A stretch of DNA of 64,000 nucleotides from assembly GCF_000317305.3 (NCBI RefSeq), contig NC_023036.2, positions 3,162,001 to 3,226,000 of the forward strand, read 5' to 3'. The notes under the pieces are model-generated. The model searched no databases. It worked only from the letters and a program-made list of their open reading frames with translations, and was not told the DNA's origin. The stretch is from Mycolicibacterium neoaurum VKM Ac-1815D. Its GTDB lineage: Bacteria > Actinomycetota > Actinomycetes > Mycobacteriales > Mycobacteriaceae. The position numbers and the translations under genes were made by a program. Positions 16,371-23,716 of this stretch are shown here, piece by piece (the first letter of the stretch is position 1; the number at the start of each line of letters is the position of its first letter).

Positions 16371-17972
16371 TCATCGCGGTTCACGTGGATCCGGATCGCT
16401 GTTCTCGTCGGCCGGGTCGTCGGCTCGGTCCGTGGTTTCCGGCTCCAGGGCGACACTGCGCGCGCGTACGGCTTTGCCGCCCGAGGAGGCACCATCGGCC
16501 GGCTGTAACCGCACAACCCTGCCGACCGCGCGACGAAGACCCGGTGGTCCTTCGATCCGCACGAAGTCACCGACGCGGCCTGCTCGATAACGCAACGGTG
16601 ACCCCAGCAGCTCGCCCATCACCACGCCGCTGCCGATGGCGAGAGCGATGGCGACCGCAGACAGTAGCTGTGCGATGCCGTCGATATAGCGCTCGTCCAC
16701 CGCAAAGAAGAACACCGACCGGAAGACGGCCAGCCCCGGCAGCATGGGGGTGATACCTGCTGTGGCGATGACCAAGGCCGGCGCCTGGCGACGGATGGAA
16801 AGGACGGTCGCCAACAGGCCGACGCCGACCGAGGCGATGCCGGTGGCGAAGACGACACCGAACTGTGCGTGCCCGAGTCCGATCAGCACTGCCTGCGCGG
16901 TGCCTGCGGTTGCCCCGGCGGTCAGCACCGATCGCAGAGGCGCGTAGGACGCCAAAGTGAGGAACACGCCGGCCAGGGCCGCGCCCAGCACCGCGATCCC
17001 GACCTTCAGGGGGCCGCTTGGCACGATGATCGATTGTGTTGCGTCGATGTGCAATTCGATCTGTATGCCGGCAAGGTTGGCGATCTGCAGACCCGCGACG
17101 ATGCCGGCCACAATCCCTGCGGTGAGGAACAGCGCATCCCCCAACCGGCCGACGGCGGTCACCATGTGTCCGGTCAGTGCGTCCTGAACGGAACCGACCA
17201 GGGTCATGCCGGACAAGAGCATCACGATCCCGGTGGCGACCAGCGCCGTCGGGTTCTGATCGGCGAACCGGTAGGCGGCCACCGCTACCAAGGTGGCGAT
17301 GGCGGCGCCGACGGCATGCTGGAAGAAGAACGGGGTGCCCACGCGGTTCAGCAGCCGGCCGATCCGGTCGATGACCGCCGATGTGGCCGCCGCCAACAGG
17401 CAGATCTGCCAGGTGCCGCCGAGCAGCATCGCGATACCGAGAGCAAAACCTGACCAGCACGCGGTGGCCATCCACCGCGGATATGGATGCGGACGTTCAC
17501 TGAGCTCGTCCATCGCGTCATGAGCTTGCTCGACGGTGACACCGCCCGCGGTGATCCGCCGGACCAGGTTGTCCAGTTCGGCGAGCCGCGTGTAGTCGGT
17601 CGCTCGGTGCCGGACCGCCCTGACGATGGTCAACGGCGGGCTGTCGGCGGTGGGCAGCGCCGAGACGATGATGGTCGAAAAGGTGATGTCGACGACGCAG
17701 TCGGTGAGTTGATATGCCTGGGCGACATCTTGGGCGGTAGCCACGATGTCGGCGGTTCCCGAGCCCGACGACAGCATGACCTCGGCCAGCCGGATCGTCA
17801 GGTCGAGGACCTTACGGGTGTGGACATCGCCGACCCTGTTGGTGCTGCGCCGCCGCTGGCCTGCAATCGGGGCCGGATCGCGACGCCCACGCAGTGCGCC
17901 GCGGAGACCGCGGCGCAGAAGACGGCTGTGCGCGGTGTCTTCCGGGTTATCGGGAGCCATTGTCGACACCAT
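16371..17972 (-). CDS. ThrE-family threonine/serine exporter
   Basis: This 533-residue protein combines both halves of the ThrE family: a soluble N-terminal region (about 50-170, with the conserved LSSGSGTADI and CVVDITFSTI) followed by roughly ten membrane helices (about 175-460). The family exports threonine and serine by proton antiport in corynebacteria. The conserved amphipathic region near MLSSGSGT supports the assignment, and substrate is inferred. The C-terminus has a charged Arg/Asp/Glu tail of about 70 residues with no membrane segment. Start ATG 17972; a second ATG lies four codons in. Confidence 0.85.
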   Translation of the reverse strand: MVSTMAPDNPEDTAHSRLLRRGLRGALRGRRDPAPIAGQRRRSTNRVGDVHTRKVLDLTIRLAEVMLSSGSGTADIVATAQDVAQAYQLTDCVVDITFSTIIVSALPTADSPPLTIVRAVRHRATDYTRLAELDNLVRRITAGGVTVEQAHDAMDELSERPHPYPRWMATACWSGFALGIAMLLGGTWQICLLAAATSAVIDRIGRLLNRVGTPFFFQHAVGAAIATLVAVAAYRFADQNPTALVATGIVMLLSGMTLVGSVQDALTGHMVTAVGRLGDALFLTAGIVAGIVAGLQIANLAGIQIELHIDATQSIIVPSGPLKVGIAVLGAALAGVFLTLASYAPLRSVLTAGATAGTAQAVLIGLGHAQFGVVFATGIASVGVGLLATVLSIRRQAPALVIATAGITPMLPGLAVFRSVFFFAVDERYIDGIAQLLSAVAIALAIGSGVVMGELLGSPLRYRAGRVGDFVRIEGPPGLRRAVGRVVRLQPADGASSGGKAVRARSVALEPETTDRADDPADENSDPDPREPR

Positions 17973-18077
17973 ACTGACGTTGCCTGCCGCAGTGGAAACC
18001 CCGTACCGGCATCGTGCACACGAGATGGGATACCGGTAACGGCAAGGGGTTTCCGATCATTCGGTGCGGAACGCCAA

Positions 18078-18114
18078 AAGCCCCGCGGCCCGGTGATCGG
18101 GTACCGCGGGGCTT
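18078..18114 (-). terminator. Intrinsic terminator of cspA
   Basis: On the minus strand an 11-bp perfect stem (arms 18114-18104 and 18088-18078) is followed directly by TTTT. The loop itself can form a small CCCG/CGGG hairpin. It begins 15 bases after the cspA stop. This is the best classical hairpin-plus-U-tract in the window. Confidence 0.85.
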
Positions 18115-18128
18115 CTGTACGAAAGGGT

Positions 18129-18332
18129 CTAGATAACCGAGACCGCGACGGCCTGGGGGCCCTTGGCGCCCTGGGTGATGTCGAACTTCACGCGCTGGTT
18201 CTCTTCCAGGCTGCGGTATCCGCTGGACTGGATCTCGGAGTAGTGGACGAACACGTCCGCTGCGCCGTTGTCAGGAGCGATGAAGCCGAAGCCCTTTTCG
18301 CCGTTGAACCACTTGACGGTTCCTTCAGTCAT
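18129..18332 (-). CDS. cspA: Cold-shock protein CspA
   Basis: The 67-residue protein is a complete cold-shock domain with RNP1 (KGFGFI) and RNP2 (VFVHYS) and the usual start [14 protein letters not shown]. It binds single-stranded RNA and DNA and acts as an RNA chaperone in the cytosol. It is a single-gene unit with its own U-tract terminator and a structured 5' leader with two hairpins (18359-18422), the kind of leader that controls cold-shock genes. A GAAGAGAG ribosome-binding stretch precedes the ATG. Length and sequence match mycobacterial CspA closely. Confidence 0.95.
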   Translation of the reverse strand: MTEGTVKWFNGEKGFGFIAPDNGAADVFVHYSEIQSSGYRSLEENQRVKFDITQGAKGPQAVAVSVI

Positions 18333-18358
18333 GCTGTTTGTTCTCTCTTCTTCGAACT

Positions 18359-18422
18359 TTGGCTGCCGTCATGCAGCCAAGTATGGGGGTACGACCGCGA
18401 ATGATCATTCGTGTCGCGGTCG
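18359..18422 (-). promoter_or_regulatory. Two hairpins upstream of cspA
   Basis: Arms 18359-18366 and 18373-18380 form an 8-bp hairpin (TTGGCTGC/GCAGCCAA). Arms 18392-18400 and 18414-18422 pair over 9 bp (CGACCGCGA/TCGCGGTCG) and enclose a perfect 14-bp palindrome, CGAATGATCATTCG (18398-18411). The first hairpin is likely in the 5' UTR; the second may be leader RNA or an operator. Where transcription starts is unknown. Confidence 0.5.
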
Positions 18423-18573
18423 AAACGGGGTGTGCGATCGCCGGCACAGGGCTGCAATGGGGTGGAACTGACACCCGGCCGCGGCTCGGCCGAACACAGA
18501 CACGCCGCCTTACAGTTGCGACGTACCAACACAGCGTACCCAGTGGACGCCGACATCGCCTAATTTCCGACGA

Positions 18574-18981
18574 TTATTCTGGCGCCCCTGTCGCGCCGGG
18601 GCGGTCCAGACGGTCCAGACGGTCCAGATTGTCACGAAACCTGCCCGCGGACAGAATCTGCGCACCAGCCCCGCGCGCTCGTCGGGCCAGCGTTGCGTCC
18701 GAGGTGATGACGACGATGTCGTGCGGATGCTCATCGGCGTCCAACAGGCGGATGATCTCGTCATCGGCGGAATCGGCCGCCGCCGCCGGGGCGCTCGTCA
18801 CGGTGAGCACCGAGGAACAGATGGGAAGCGGCCGCTCCAATACAACGGTCACCTCGGCGCGCTCGCGTTCGGCGAAGATCTCCAGTCGCTGGACGAGCGC
18901 CGCCAACGCGGCCTGCCGATCGCGCCACCAACCATCGGGCCGGGCCCCGATGACGTTCATCGCATCGACGAGATAGCGCAC
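18574..18981 (-). CDS. NYN/PIN-like RNase domain protein
   Basis: The 135-residue protein opens with VRYLVDAMNVIGARPDGWW, the NYN-domain start with the first acidic residue in DAMN. It later has ADDEIIRLLDADE and IVVITSDATLARRARGAGA, with the conserved Asp residues of a PIN-like active site. Proteins of this kind are metal-dependent RNases; the substrate is unknown. I chose the GTG at 18981, which puts the first strand at the N-terminus; the longer frame to 19044 would overlap the palindromic operator of the divergent gene. The C-terminus carries three LDR repeats encoded by a 9-bp tandem repeat. Confidence 0.75.
   Translation of the reverse strand: MRYLVDAMNVIGARPDGWWRDRQAALAALVQRLEIFAERERAEVTVVLERPLPICSSVLTVTSAPAAAADSADDEIIRLLDADEHPHDIVVITSDATLARRARGAGAQILSAGRFRDNLDRLDRLDRPGATGAPE
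18602..18628. repeat. Three tandem 9-bp repeats
   Basis: Three exact copies of CGGTCCAGA (18602-18610, 18611-18619, 18620-18628), encoding LDR tripeptides in the minus-strand NYN gene. Being in phase, copy-number change would not shift the frame. Confidence 0.85.
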
Positions 18982-19035
18982 CCGGGTGACGGTACGCCCA
19001 GCGCCTGCTCGGCGGCGCGACGAGCACGATTGATG

Positions 19036-19053
19036 ACTTGACACCTGTCAAGT
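19036..19053. promoter_or_regulatory. 18-bp palindromic operator upstream of the DUF4334 gene
   Basis: ACTTGACA-CC-TGTCAAGT is an inverted repeat with perfect 8-bp arms and a 2-bp spacer, 11 bases before the ATG at 19065. Each arm also contains a TTGACA. The geometry suits a TetR- or MarR-type dimer. The regulator is not identified in the window. Confidence 0.6.
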
Positions 19054-19064
19054 ACGCTGACGGC

Positions 19065-19619
19065 ATGCTTGTTCAGGACGTTCTGACGACCGTGCCGACC
19101 TCCACCGGCGAAGCGACCGCCCTCTTCGATGCCGCCCCGGCAGTCGAGCCGGACTTCATGTTCGGCACGTGGCAGGGCGCCGAGTTGCCGACCGCTCATC
19201 CCATGGATGGGCTCCTGGAAGCCAGCGGCTGGTGGGGTAAGCAGTTCATCGACGAGGAGAACGTGCACCCGTTGTTGTTCCCCAAGGACGGCGGCACCGC
19301 GCTGTGGGCGCTGAATCCGGTGCTGGCATTCGGCGGCCTCGGGCTGGCGACCAAGGTCCCCGCCGTTCGCAATCTCTCACTGGTGCAGCCCATCTCGGCG
19401 CTCCGCCCGGCACTGCGCACCAAATCGGCCAAGGCGCGGCTGCGCACCACCCGCTACCGCGGCGTCGACAGTGCGACGATGATCTACGACAACCTGCCGA
19501 TCAACGACGTCTTCCGAAAGATCGACGAGGACACCGTTATCGGCGCCATGGACTACCGCGGCGGACGCCGGCCGTACTTCTTCGTGTTGCGCCGCAACAA
19601 TGCGTTGTCGGTGCACTGA
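19065..19619 (+). CDS. DUF4334 / GXWXG-domain protein
   Basis: The 184-residue protein has the GXWXG motif (FGTWQGAELP) near residue 35, the following conserved PMDGLLEASGWWGKQF and NVHPLLF segments, and a C-terminal DUF4334 part (YRGVDSATMIYDNLPINDVFRKID...YFFVLRR). Such proteins are common in actinobacteria and their role is unknown; a lipocalin-like ligand-binding barrel is plausible from the alternating strands. No signal peptide. ATG 19065 is chosen because the palindromic operator lies just upstream. It converges on ripD across a large hairpin. Confidence 0.8.
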   Translation: MLVQDVLTTVPTSTGEATALFDAAPAVEPDFMFGTWQGAELPTAHPMDGLLEASGWWGKQFIDEENVHPLLFPKDGGTALWALNPVLAFGGLGLATKVPAVRNLSLVQPISALRPALRTKSAKARLRTTRYRGVDSATMIYDNLPINDVFRKIDEDTVIGAMDYRGGRRPYFFVLRRNNALSVH

Positions 19620-19640
19620 TTGTCGGTGCACCGACACCTC

Positions 19641-19700
19641 GCGAGCAGACGGTTATGCCCCCGGAATCGGTTGATTCCGGGGGCATGAGCGTCTGCTCGC
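19641..19700. terminator. 60-nt two-stage hairpin between convergent genes
   Basis: Outer arms 19641-19651 and 19690-19700 pair over 11 bp. Inner arms 19655-19668 and 19673-19686 pair over 14 bp with a GGTT loop, separated from the outer stem by a 3-nt internal loop. It sits between the stops at 19619 (+) and 19721 (-) and can serve both. No U-tract. Confidence 0.8.
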
Positions 19701-19720
19701 CGATGAGGCGGCGGGCCAGG

Positions 19721-20350
19721 TCAGGCGATGATGCGCACGAGATAGGGCGTCATGCCCGAGGTACGCACCGGCGACACGGTGACACCGGAATCCCCGGTCT
19801 CCAGCATCTGGCCGTTGCCGACGAACAACGCAACACTCTGGGTACCTTCTGGCCCGAAGAAGATCAGATCCCCCGGGAGCGCCTGCGCGGGCAGCACCTT
19901 CTGGCCGACCTTGTACATCTCCCCCGATGACCGCGGAAGCTTCACGCCGACGCCGGCGAAGGCGTAGACGATGATGCCGGAGGCGTCGAAACCCACGACG
20001 TTGGTGGCCGGTGCCGGCGCCGCCGGGGTCGCCGGCAAGCCCGGGACCGTCGCCGCGGCCGGCGGAGCCAGACCGGGGAAGTTCAGCCCTGGAACACCAC
20101 CCGGGATGGGGTTGGCCACCGGATCGGCAGCGTCGGGAGGCGTCTCCCGCACGACGCCGAGGGTGGGGCCGTTGGCGTCGCCGCCGCCGTAGGCGAAAGG
20201 CACACCCCGCTGCGACAGTGCACGCGCGATCACGTAGTCCACGGCCTGTTGGTTACGTGCCGGACGCGTGTTGAAGGAATCGGCGGACGCGACGCCCGGA
20301 CTCACTGCGAGCATCGCCAGACCGAGCACCAGGGCACAGAAGCTTCTCAT
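19721..20350 (-). CDS. ripD: RipD-like non-catalytic NlpC/P60 peptidoglycan-binding protein
   Basis: The 209-residue secreted protein has a signal peptide (cleavage near GVASA/DSF) and an NlpC/P60 fold. The catalytic Cys is replaced by Ala (GFDASGIIVYAF in place of FDCSG) and the His position reads QSVALFVG. The same losses occur in M. tuberculosis RipD, and the sequence ISQRGVPF-like start, LPRSSGEMYKVGQKVLP and MTPYLVRI tail also match. RipD binds peptidoglycan without cleaving it. Here a Pro/Ala-rich insert (about residues 70-118) interrupts the domain before the dead Cys site, and the C-terminal Pro-rich repeats of the M. tuberculosis protein are absent. Confidence 0.85.
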   Translation of the reverse strand: MRSFCALVLGLAMLAVSPGVASADSFNTRPARNQQAVDYVIARALSQRGVPFAYGGGDANGPTLGVVRETPPDAADPVANPIPGGVPGLNFPGLAPPAAATVPGLPATPAAPAPATNVVGFDASGIIVYAFAGVGVKLPRSSGEMYKVGQKVLPAQALPGDLIFFGPEGTQSVALFVGNGQMLETGDSGVTVSPVRTSGMTPYLVRIIA

Positions 20351-20608
20351 CGCTAGTGTCTACTCATTTCCGGACGGCACATACGTCGGCGCCGAATTGA
20401 CGCCCACTGGTGCTCAATCTAGGTGAGCTTTGCGGCTGGCGCCCAATCCAACTGCGGCACAACGGCAATGAGATATGCATCCGTGACCGGATGGTGATTC
20501 AGGACCCGATTTCGTGACGCAACCGGAACGCTTTCGATACCGGTCGGTGAGCCCGGACAGCAAGCGGCGCCAGCAGGCTCGGCCTGCCGGCGCCGTCAAC
20601 GATGCTGT

Positions 20609-21103
20609 CTACTGCAGCGCAGCCAGGGCTGCGTCGTAATCCGGCTCCTGGGCGATCTCGGGGACCAGTTCGGTGTAGGCGACGTTACCGTCGGCACCCA
20701 CGACGACCACCGCGCGACCGAGCAGGCCGGCCATCGGACCGTCGGTGATGGTGATGCCGTAGTCCTCGCCGAAGCTGTCCCGGAAGGCCGAGGCCGTCAC
20801 GACGTTCTCGATGCCCTCGGCACCGCAGAAACGCTTCTGCGCGAACGGGAGGTCCTTGGACACATTGAGCACCGTGGCACCGGTGGCCGCGGCGCGCTCG
20901 TTGAAGGTGCGGACGCTGGTGGCGCACACCGGGGTGTCGACCGACGGGAAGATGTTGAGCACGACTGCCTTGCCGCTGAACTGGTCATTGCTGACCGGTC
21001 CCAGATCGGTGCCGGTCAGGCTGAACGCCGGTGCCGCGGAGCCGACGGCAGGCAGTTCACCGGCGGTGTTGATGGGGTTTCCCTTGAGCGTTATCTGTGC
21101 CAT
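20609..21103 (-). CDS. tpx: Thiol peroxidase Tpx
   Basis: The 164-residue atypical 2-Cys peroxiredoxin reduces peroxides using thioredoxin. The peroxidatic Cys60 lies in DTPVCATS and the resolving Cys93 in KRFCGAEG, both at the family positions; Thr57 of the active site is present. The protein starts MAQITLKGNPINTAGELPAVG, nearly identical to mycobacterial Tpx. Start ATG 21103; a long upstream frame overlapping the kinase gene is rejected. It is divergent from the kinase at 21156 with only 52 bases between, so the two promoters overlap. Part of the peroxide-defence theme of the window. Confidence 0.95.
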   Translation of the reverse strand: MAQITLKGNPINTAGELPAVGSAAPAFSLTGTDLGPVSNDQFSGKAVVLNIFPSVDTPVCATSVRTFNERAAATGATVLNVSKDLPFAQKRFCGAEGIENVVTASAFRDSFGEDYGITITDGPMAGLLGRAVVVVGADGNVAYTELVPEIAQEPDYDAALAALQ

Positions 21104-21155
21104 GGCGATCAGTCTGTCACAGTGATCCCGCCGGTTTCGTGGCAGCATCGACGGG

Positions 21156-22049
21156 GTGATCGACCTGCCCGAAGGGGTCCGCGCGATGGCCGCCCGCGGC
21201 CCCGAATGGCAACGCTGGATCGATGTTTTGCCGACCCGCACCGCGGCCGCTGTCCAGGACTGGAACCTCGCCATCGACGGAGCCGCGCAACACGGCTTCT
21301 GCTCGCTGGTGTTGCCGGTCCGAACCGCTGACGGAGTGCCGGCAATGCTCAAGATCGCGTTCCCCGACGACGAGTCCGAGCACGAGCATCTGGCGTTGCG
21401 CCGCTGGGGCGGTGTCGCGACAGTGCGGCTGCTCAGCGCCGACCCGCATCGGCGGGCTCTGTTGCTGGAACGGCTGAAGGAACAAAACCTCAACAGGGTG
21501 TGGGACATCGAGGCCTGCGAAATCGTGGCGGGACTGTACGGGCATCTGCATGTACCTGCCCTACCTCAGCTGAGTCCGCTGGTCGGATTCATCGAGAAAT
21601 GGAACGCGGATTTGGCCGAACTGCCACGCAGCGCGGCGTTGCCGCACCGATTGGTGGAACAGGCGTTGAGCCTCGGCGCCGACCTGGTGCGCGACCCGGC
21701 CAGCGGCGGCACCCTGATCCACGGCGATCTGCACTACGAGAACGTGCTGGCCGCCGACCGCGAGCCCTGGCTGGTGATCGACCCCAAACCGATGAGCGGC
21801 GACCCGCACTACGAGCTGGCACCGATGCTGTCCAACCGATTCGACGAGTTGGAGGGTTACGTCCGCGAGGGCGTACGGCGGCGGTTCTACACGCTGGTCG
21901 ATGCCGCCGGACTCGACGCCGACCGGGCCAGGGCCTGGGTGATCATCCGGATGATGCACGACGCAATGTGGGAGCTCACCGAGAACACCGTCCCCGATGG
22001 CCGCTACCTGACCATGTGCGTGGCCATCGCCAAGGCGGTGCAGGACTGA
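21156..22049 (+). CDS. APH(6)/hydroxyurea-type phosphotransferase family protein
   Basis: The 297-residue protein belongs to the kinase-like family that includes streptomycin 6-phosphotransferase. The catalytic loop is LIHGDLHYENVL and the metal site LVIDPKPMSGDPHYELA, which is characteristic of this subfamily (DPK rather than DFG-like). The N-lobe has VPAMLKIAFPDDESEHE. Substrate is unknown, and the family label does not show drug resistance. Start GTG 21156. It lies 52 bases from tpx on the opposite strand and 47 bases ahead of the 13E12-type gene. Confidence 0.82.
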   Translation: MIDLPEGVRAMAARGPEWQRWIDVLPTRTAAAVQDWNLAIDGAAQHGFCSLVLPVRTADGVPAMLKIAFPDDESEHEHLALRRWGGVATVRLLSADPHRRALLLERLKEQNLNRVWDIEACEIVAGLYGHLHVPALPQLSPLVGFIEKWNADLAELPRSAALPHRLVEQALSLGADLVRDPASGGTLIHGDLHYENVLAADREPWLVIDPKPMSGDPHYELAPMLSNRFDELEGYVREGVRRRFYTLVDAAGLDADRARAWVIIRMMHDAMWELTENTVPDGRYLTMCVAIAKAVQD

Positions 22050-22088
22050 CGCTCGGCCGGCCGATCTTGTCGGTGTGCCAAAGTAGAA

Positions 22089-22104
22089 TCGCCCATATGT
22101 TCGA
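22089..22104 (+). promoter_or_regulatory. Candidate SOS box at the start of the 13E12-type gene
   Basis: TCGCCC-ATAT-GTTCGA matches the mycobacterial LexA consensus TCGAAC-N4-GTTCGA at 10 of 12 defined bases and overlaps the ATG at 22097. Several M. tuberculosis 13E12-family genes are known to carry LexA sites, which supports the reading. Confidence 0.5.
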
Positions 22105-23701
22105 ACGGTCGGGGCTGTCGGAGCTGAGCGATGAGGCGCTCATCGCCGAGGTCACCGATGCCACCCGTGCTGAGGCGGCCGCGGCGGCCCGGCGGCTGGC
22201 CGCGATCGCCGAAGTCACCGCACGGCACTGCGAGGACGAAGACGAATCGTCGGCGTTGAAGCTGATCGACGGATGGGCACTGGCCAAAGCCGAGATCAGT
22301 GCCGCCTGCACCCTCGGACCCCGGGCCGCCAGCGCCCAGATACGCATCGCGATGGCCCTGCGTGACCGGCTACCCCGCACCGCCGAGGCGTTCGCCCGCG
22401 GGGCTATCTCGGCGAAGGTGATCGCCGCGATCACCTGGCGCACCCAACTCGTCACCGACGACGACGCGTTGGCGTTGATCGACGCCGGGATCACCGGCAC
22501 CGCCCACCAGTACGGCGCATTGTCGGAGAACGCGTTGATCCGGGCGGTCGACTACTGGGTGCATAAGTTCGATCCGATCGCGGTCATCCGGTCCAAGGTC
22601 GCGGCCAAAGACCGCTATATCGACTTCGGTGACCGTGACGATCCCGACGGGGTGGTCTCGTTCTGGGGACGCATGCGCACCACCGACGCCGCGATCAGCG
22701 ACACCCGACTCACCCAACTCGCCAATGGTGTCTGCGAGGGTGATCCGCGCACCGTGGCCGAACGCCGCGCCGACGCCCTCGCCGCAGTCCTGGCCGGCGC
22801 CGACCGACTCACCTGCCTCTGCGGCAACCCTGACTGCGCCGGGTCGGGCAAAGATCCGCGGGCGGGGGCGGTCACCATCTACGTCCTCACCGGACAGGAA
22901 CCCGATAGCGGGCACGGGGCAAGGCCGGACGCGGGGCCTACGCCCGAGTCGGGTCCGGTGCCTGGCACGCCGGATACCGGCGGTGCTGAGGAAGGGCCGG
23001 TGGGCGAGCCGGGAGCTGAGGAGCCCGCCGCGAAGGAGGGCAGCACCGATCCCGAGTCCGAACCCGCAGCACCCGCTGCACCAGCCGCCAGCGCTCGACC
23101 CGGCCTGAGTGCCGGGATCACCCTGGACGGCGCGATTATTCCGGCCCACCTACTCGCCGACTTGATCGCAGGCGGCGCGACAGTCCGGCCCCTGAGTAGC
23201 GCAACAGACCTGGGCTCCGAATCCCGCTACCGCCCGTCGGCGAAACTGGCCGCCTACGTCCGCATGACCGCGATGACCTGCTGTTTCCCCGGCTGCGGGA
23301 AACCCGCCCAACGCTGCGACCTGGACCATGTCGTCGCGTGGCCGGCCGGGGCCACCCACCCGGGCAACCTGCGCCCGCTCTGCCGCGAACACCACCTACT
23401 CAAAACACTGAAAACCGGCTGGACCCCCACCGCCCACCCCGACGGCACCACCGAATGGACCTCACCGTCTGGGCACCGATACGCCACGATGCCGCTGGGA
23501 CCAGCCCTGTTCCCCCACAACAGATCCGACGTCGAAATCCCGAGAACACGACACATCACCCTCATCGATCACCCCGACCGCGAACCCGACATCCCGCGAC
23601 GCCAACGCACCCGACAACACGACCGCGACTACCGCATCAACGCCGAACGCACCCGCAACGCAGCCGCCGGCGATAGCGGCACCGATCCCCCGCCCTTCTG
23701 A
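22097..23701 (+). CDS. DUF222 / HNH endonuclease, 13E12 repeat family
   Basis: The 534-residue protein has an N-terminal alpha-helical DUF222 region (about 1-260, with LTRL..GVCEGDPRTVAERRADAL), a low-complexity Pro/Glu/Gly-rich linker (about 275-345), and a C-terminal HNH nuclease domain (TCCFPGCGKPAQRCDLDHV...GNLRPLCREHH). Cys pairs and the HH flank the metal site. This is the 13E12-type family, multicopy in mycobacteria, thought to be nucleases of selfish or stress-linked elements; role not established. Start ATG 22097 is overlapped by a candidate SOS box, so DNA-damage control is likely. Intact length suggests it is functional. Confidence 0.88.
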   Translation: MFERSGLSELSDEALIAEVTDATRAEAAAAARRLAAIAEVTARHCEDEDESSALKLIDGWALAKAEISAACTLGPRAASAQIRIAMALRDRLPRTAEAFARGAISAKVIAAITWRTQLVTDDDALALIDAGITGTAHQYGALSENALIRAVDYWVHKFDPIAVIRSKVAAKDRYIDFGDRDDPDGVVSFWGRMRTTDAAISDTRLTQLANGVCEGDPRTVAERRADALAAVLAGADRLTCLCGNPDCAGSGKDPRAGAVTIYVLTGQEPDSGHGARPDAGPTPESGPVPGTPDTGGAEEGPVGEPGAEEPAAKEGSTDPESEPAAPAAPAASARPGLSAGITLDGAIIPAHLLADLIAGGATVRPLSSATDLGSESRYRPSAKLAAYVRMTAMTCCFPGCGKPAQRCDLDHVVAWPAGATHPGNLRPLCREHHLLKTLKTGWTPTAHPDGTTEWTSPSGHRYATMPLGPALFPHNRSDVEIPRTRHITLIDHPDREPDIPRRQRTRQHDRDYRINAERTRNAAAGDSGTDPPPF

Positions 23702-23716
23702 AAAGGGTGGCCGCCC

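Noticed and set aside
21500..22096. N-terminal extension of the 13E12-type protein by 199 codons
   Set aside because: This part overlaps the upstream kinase gene in another frame and is Arg/Gly-rich mirror sequence. The ATG at 22097 starts the DUF222 domain properly.
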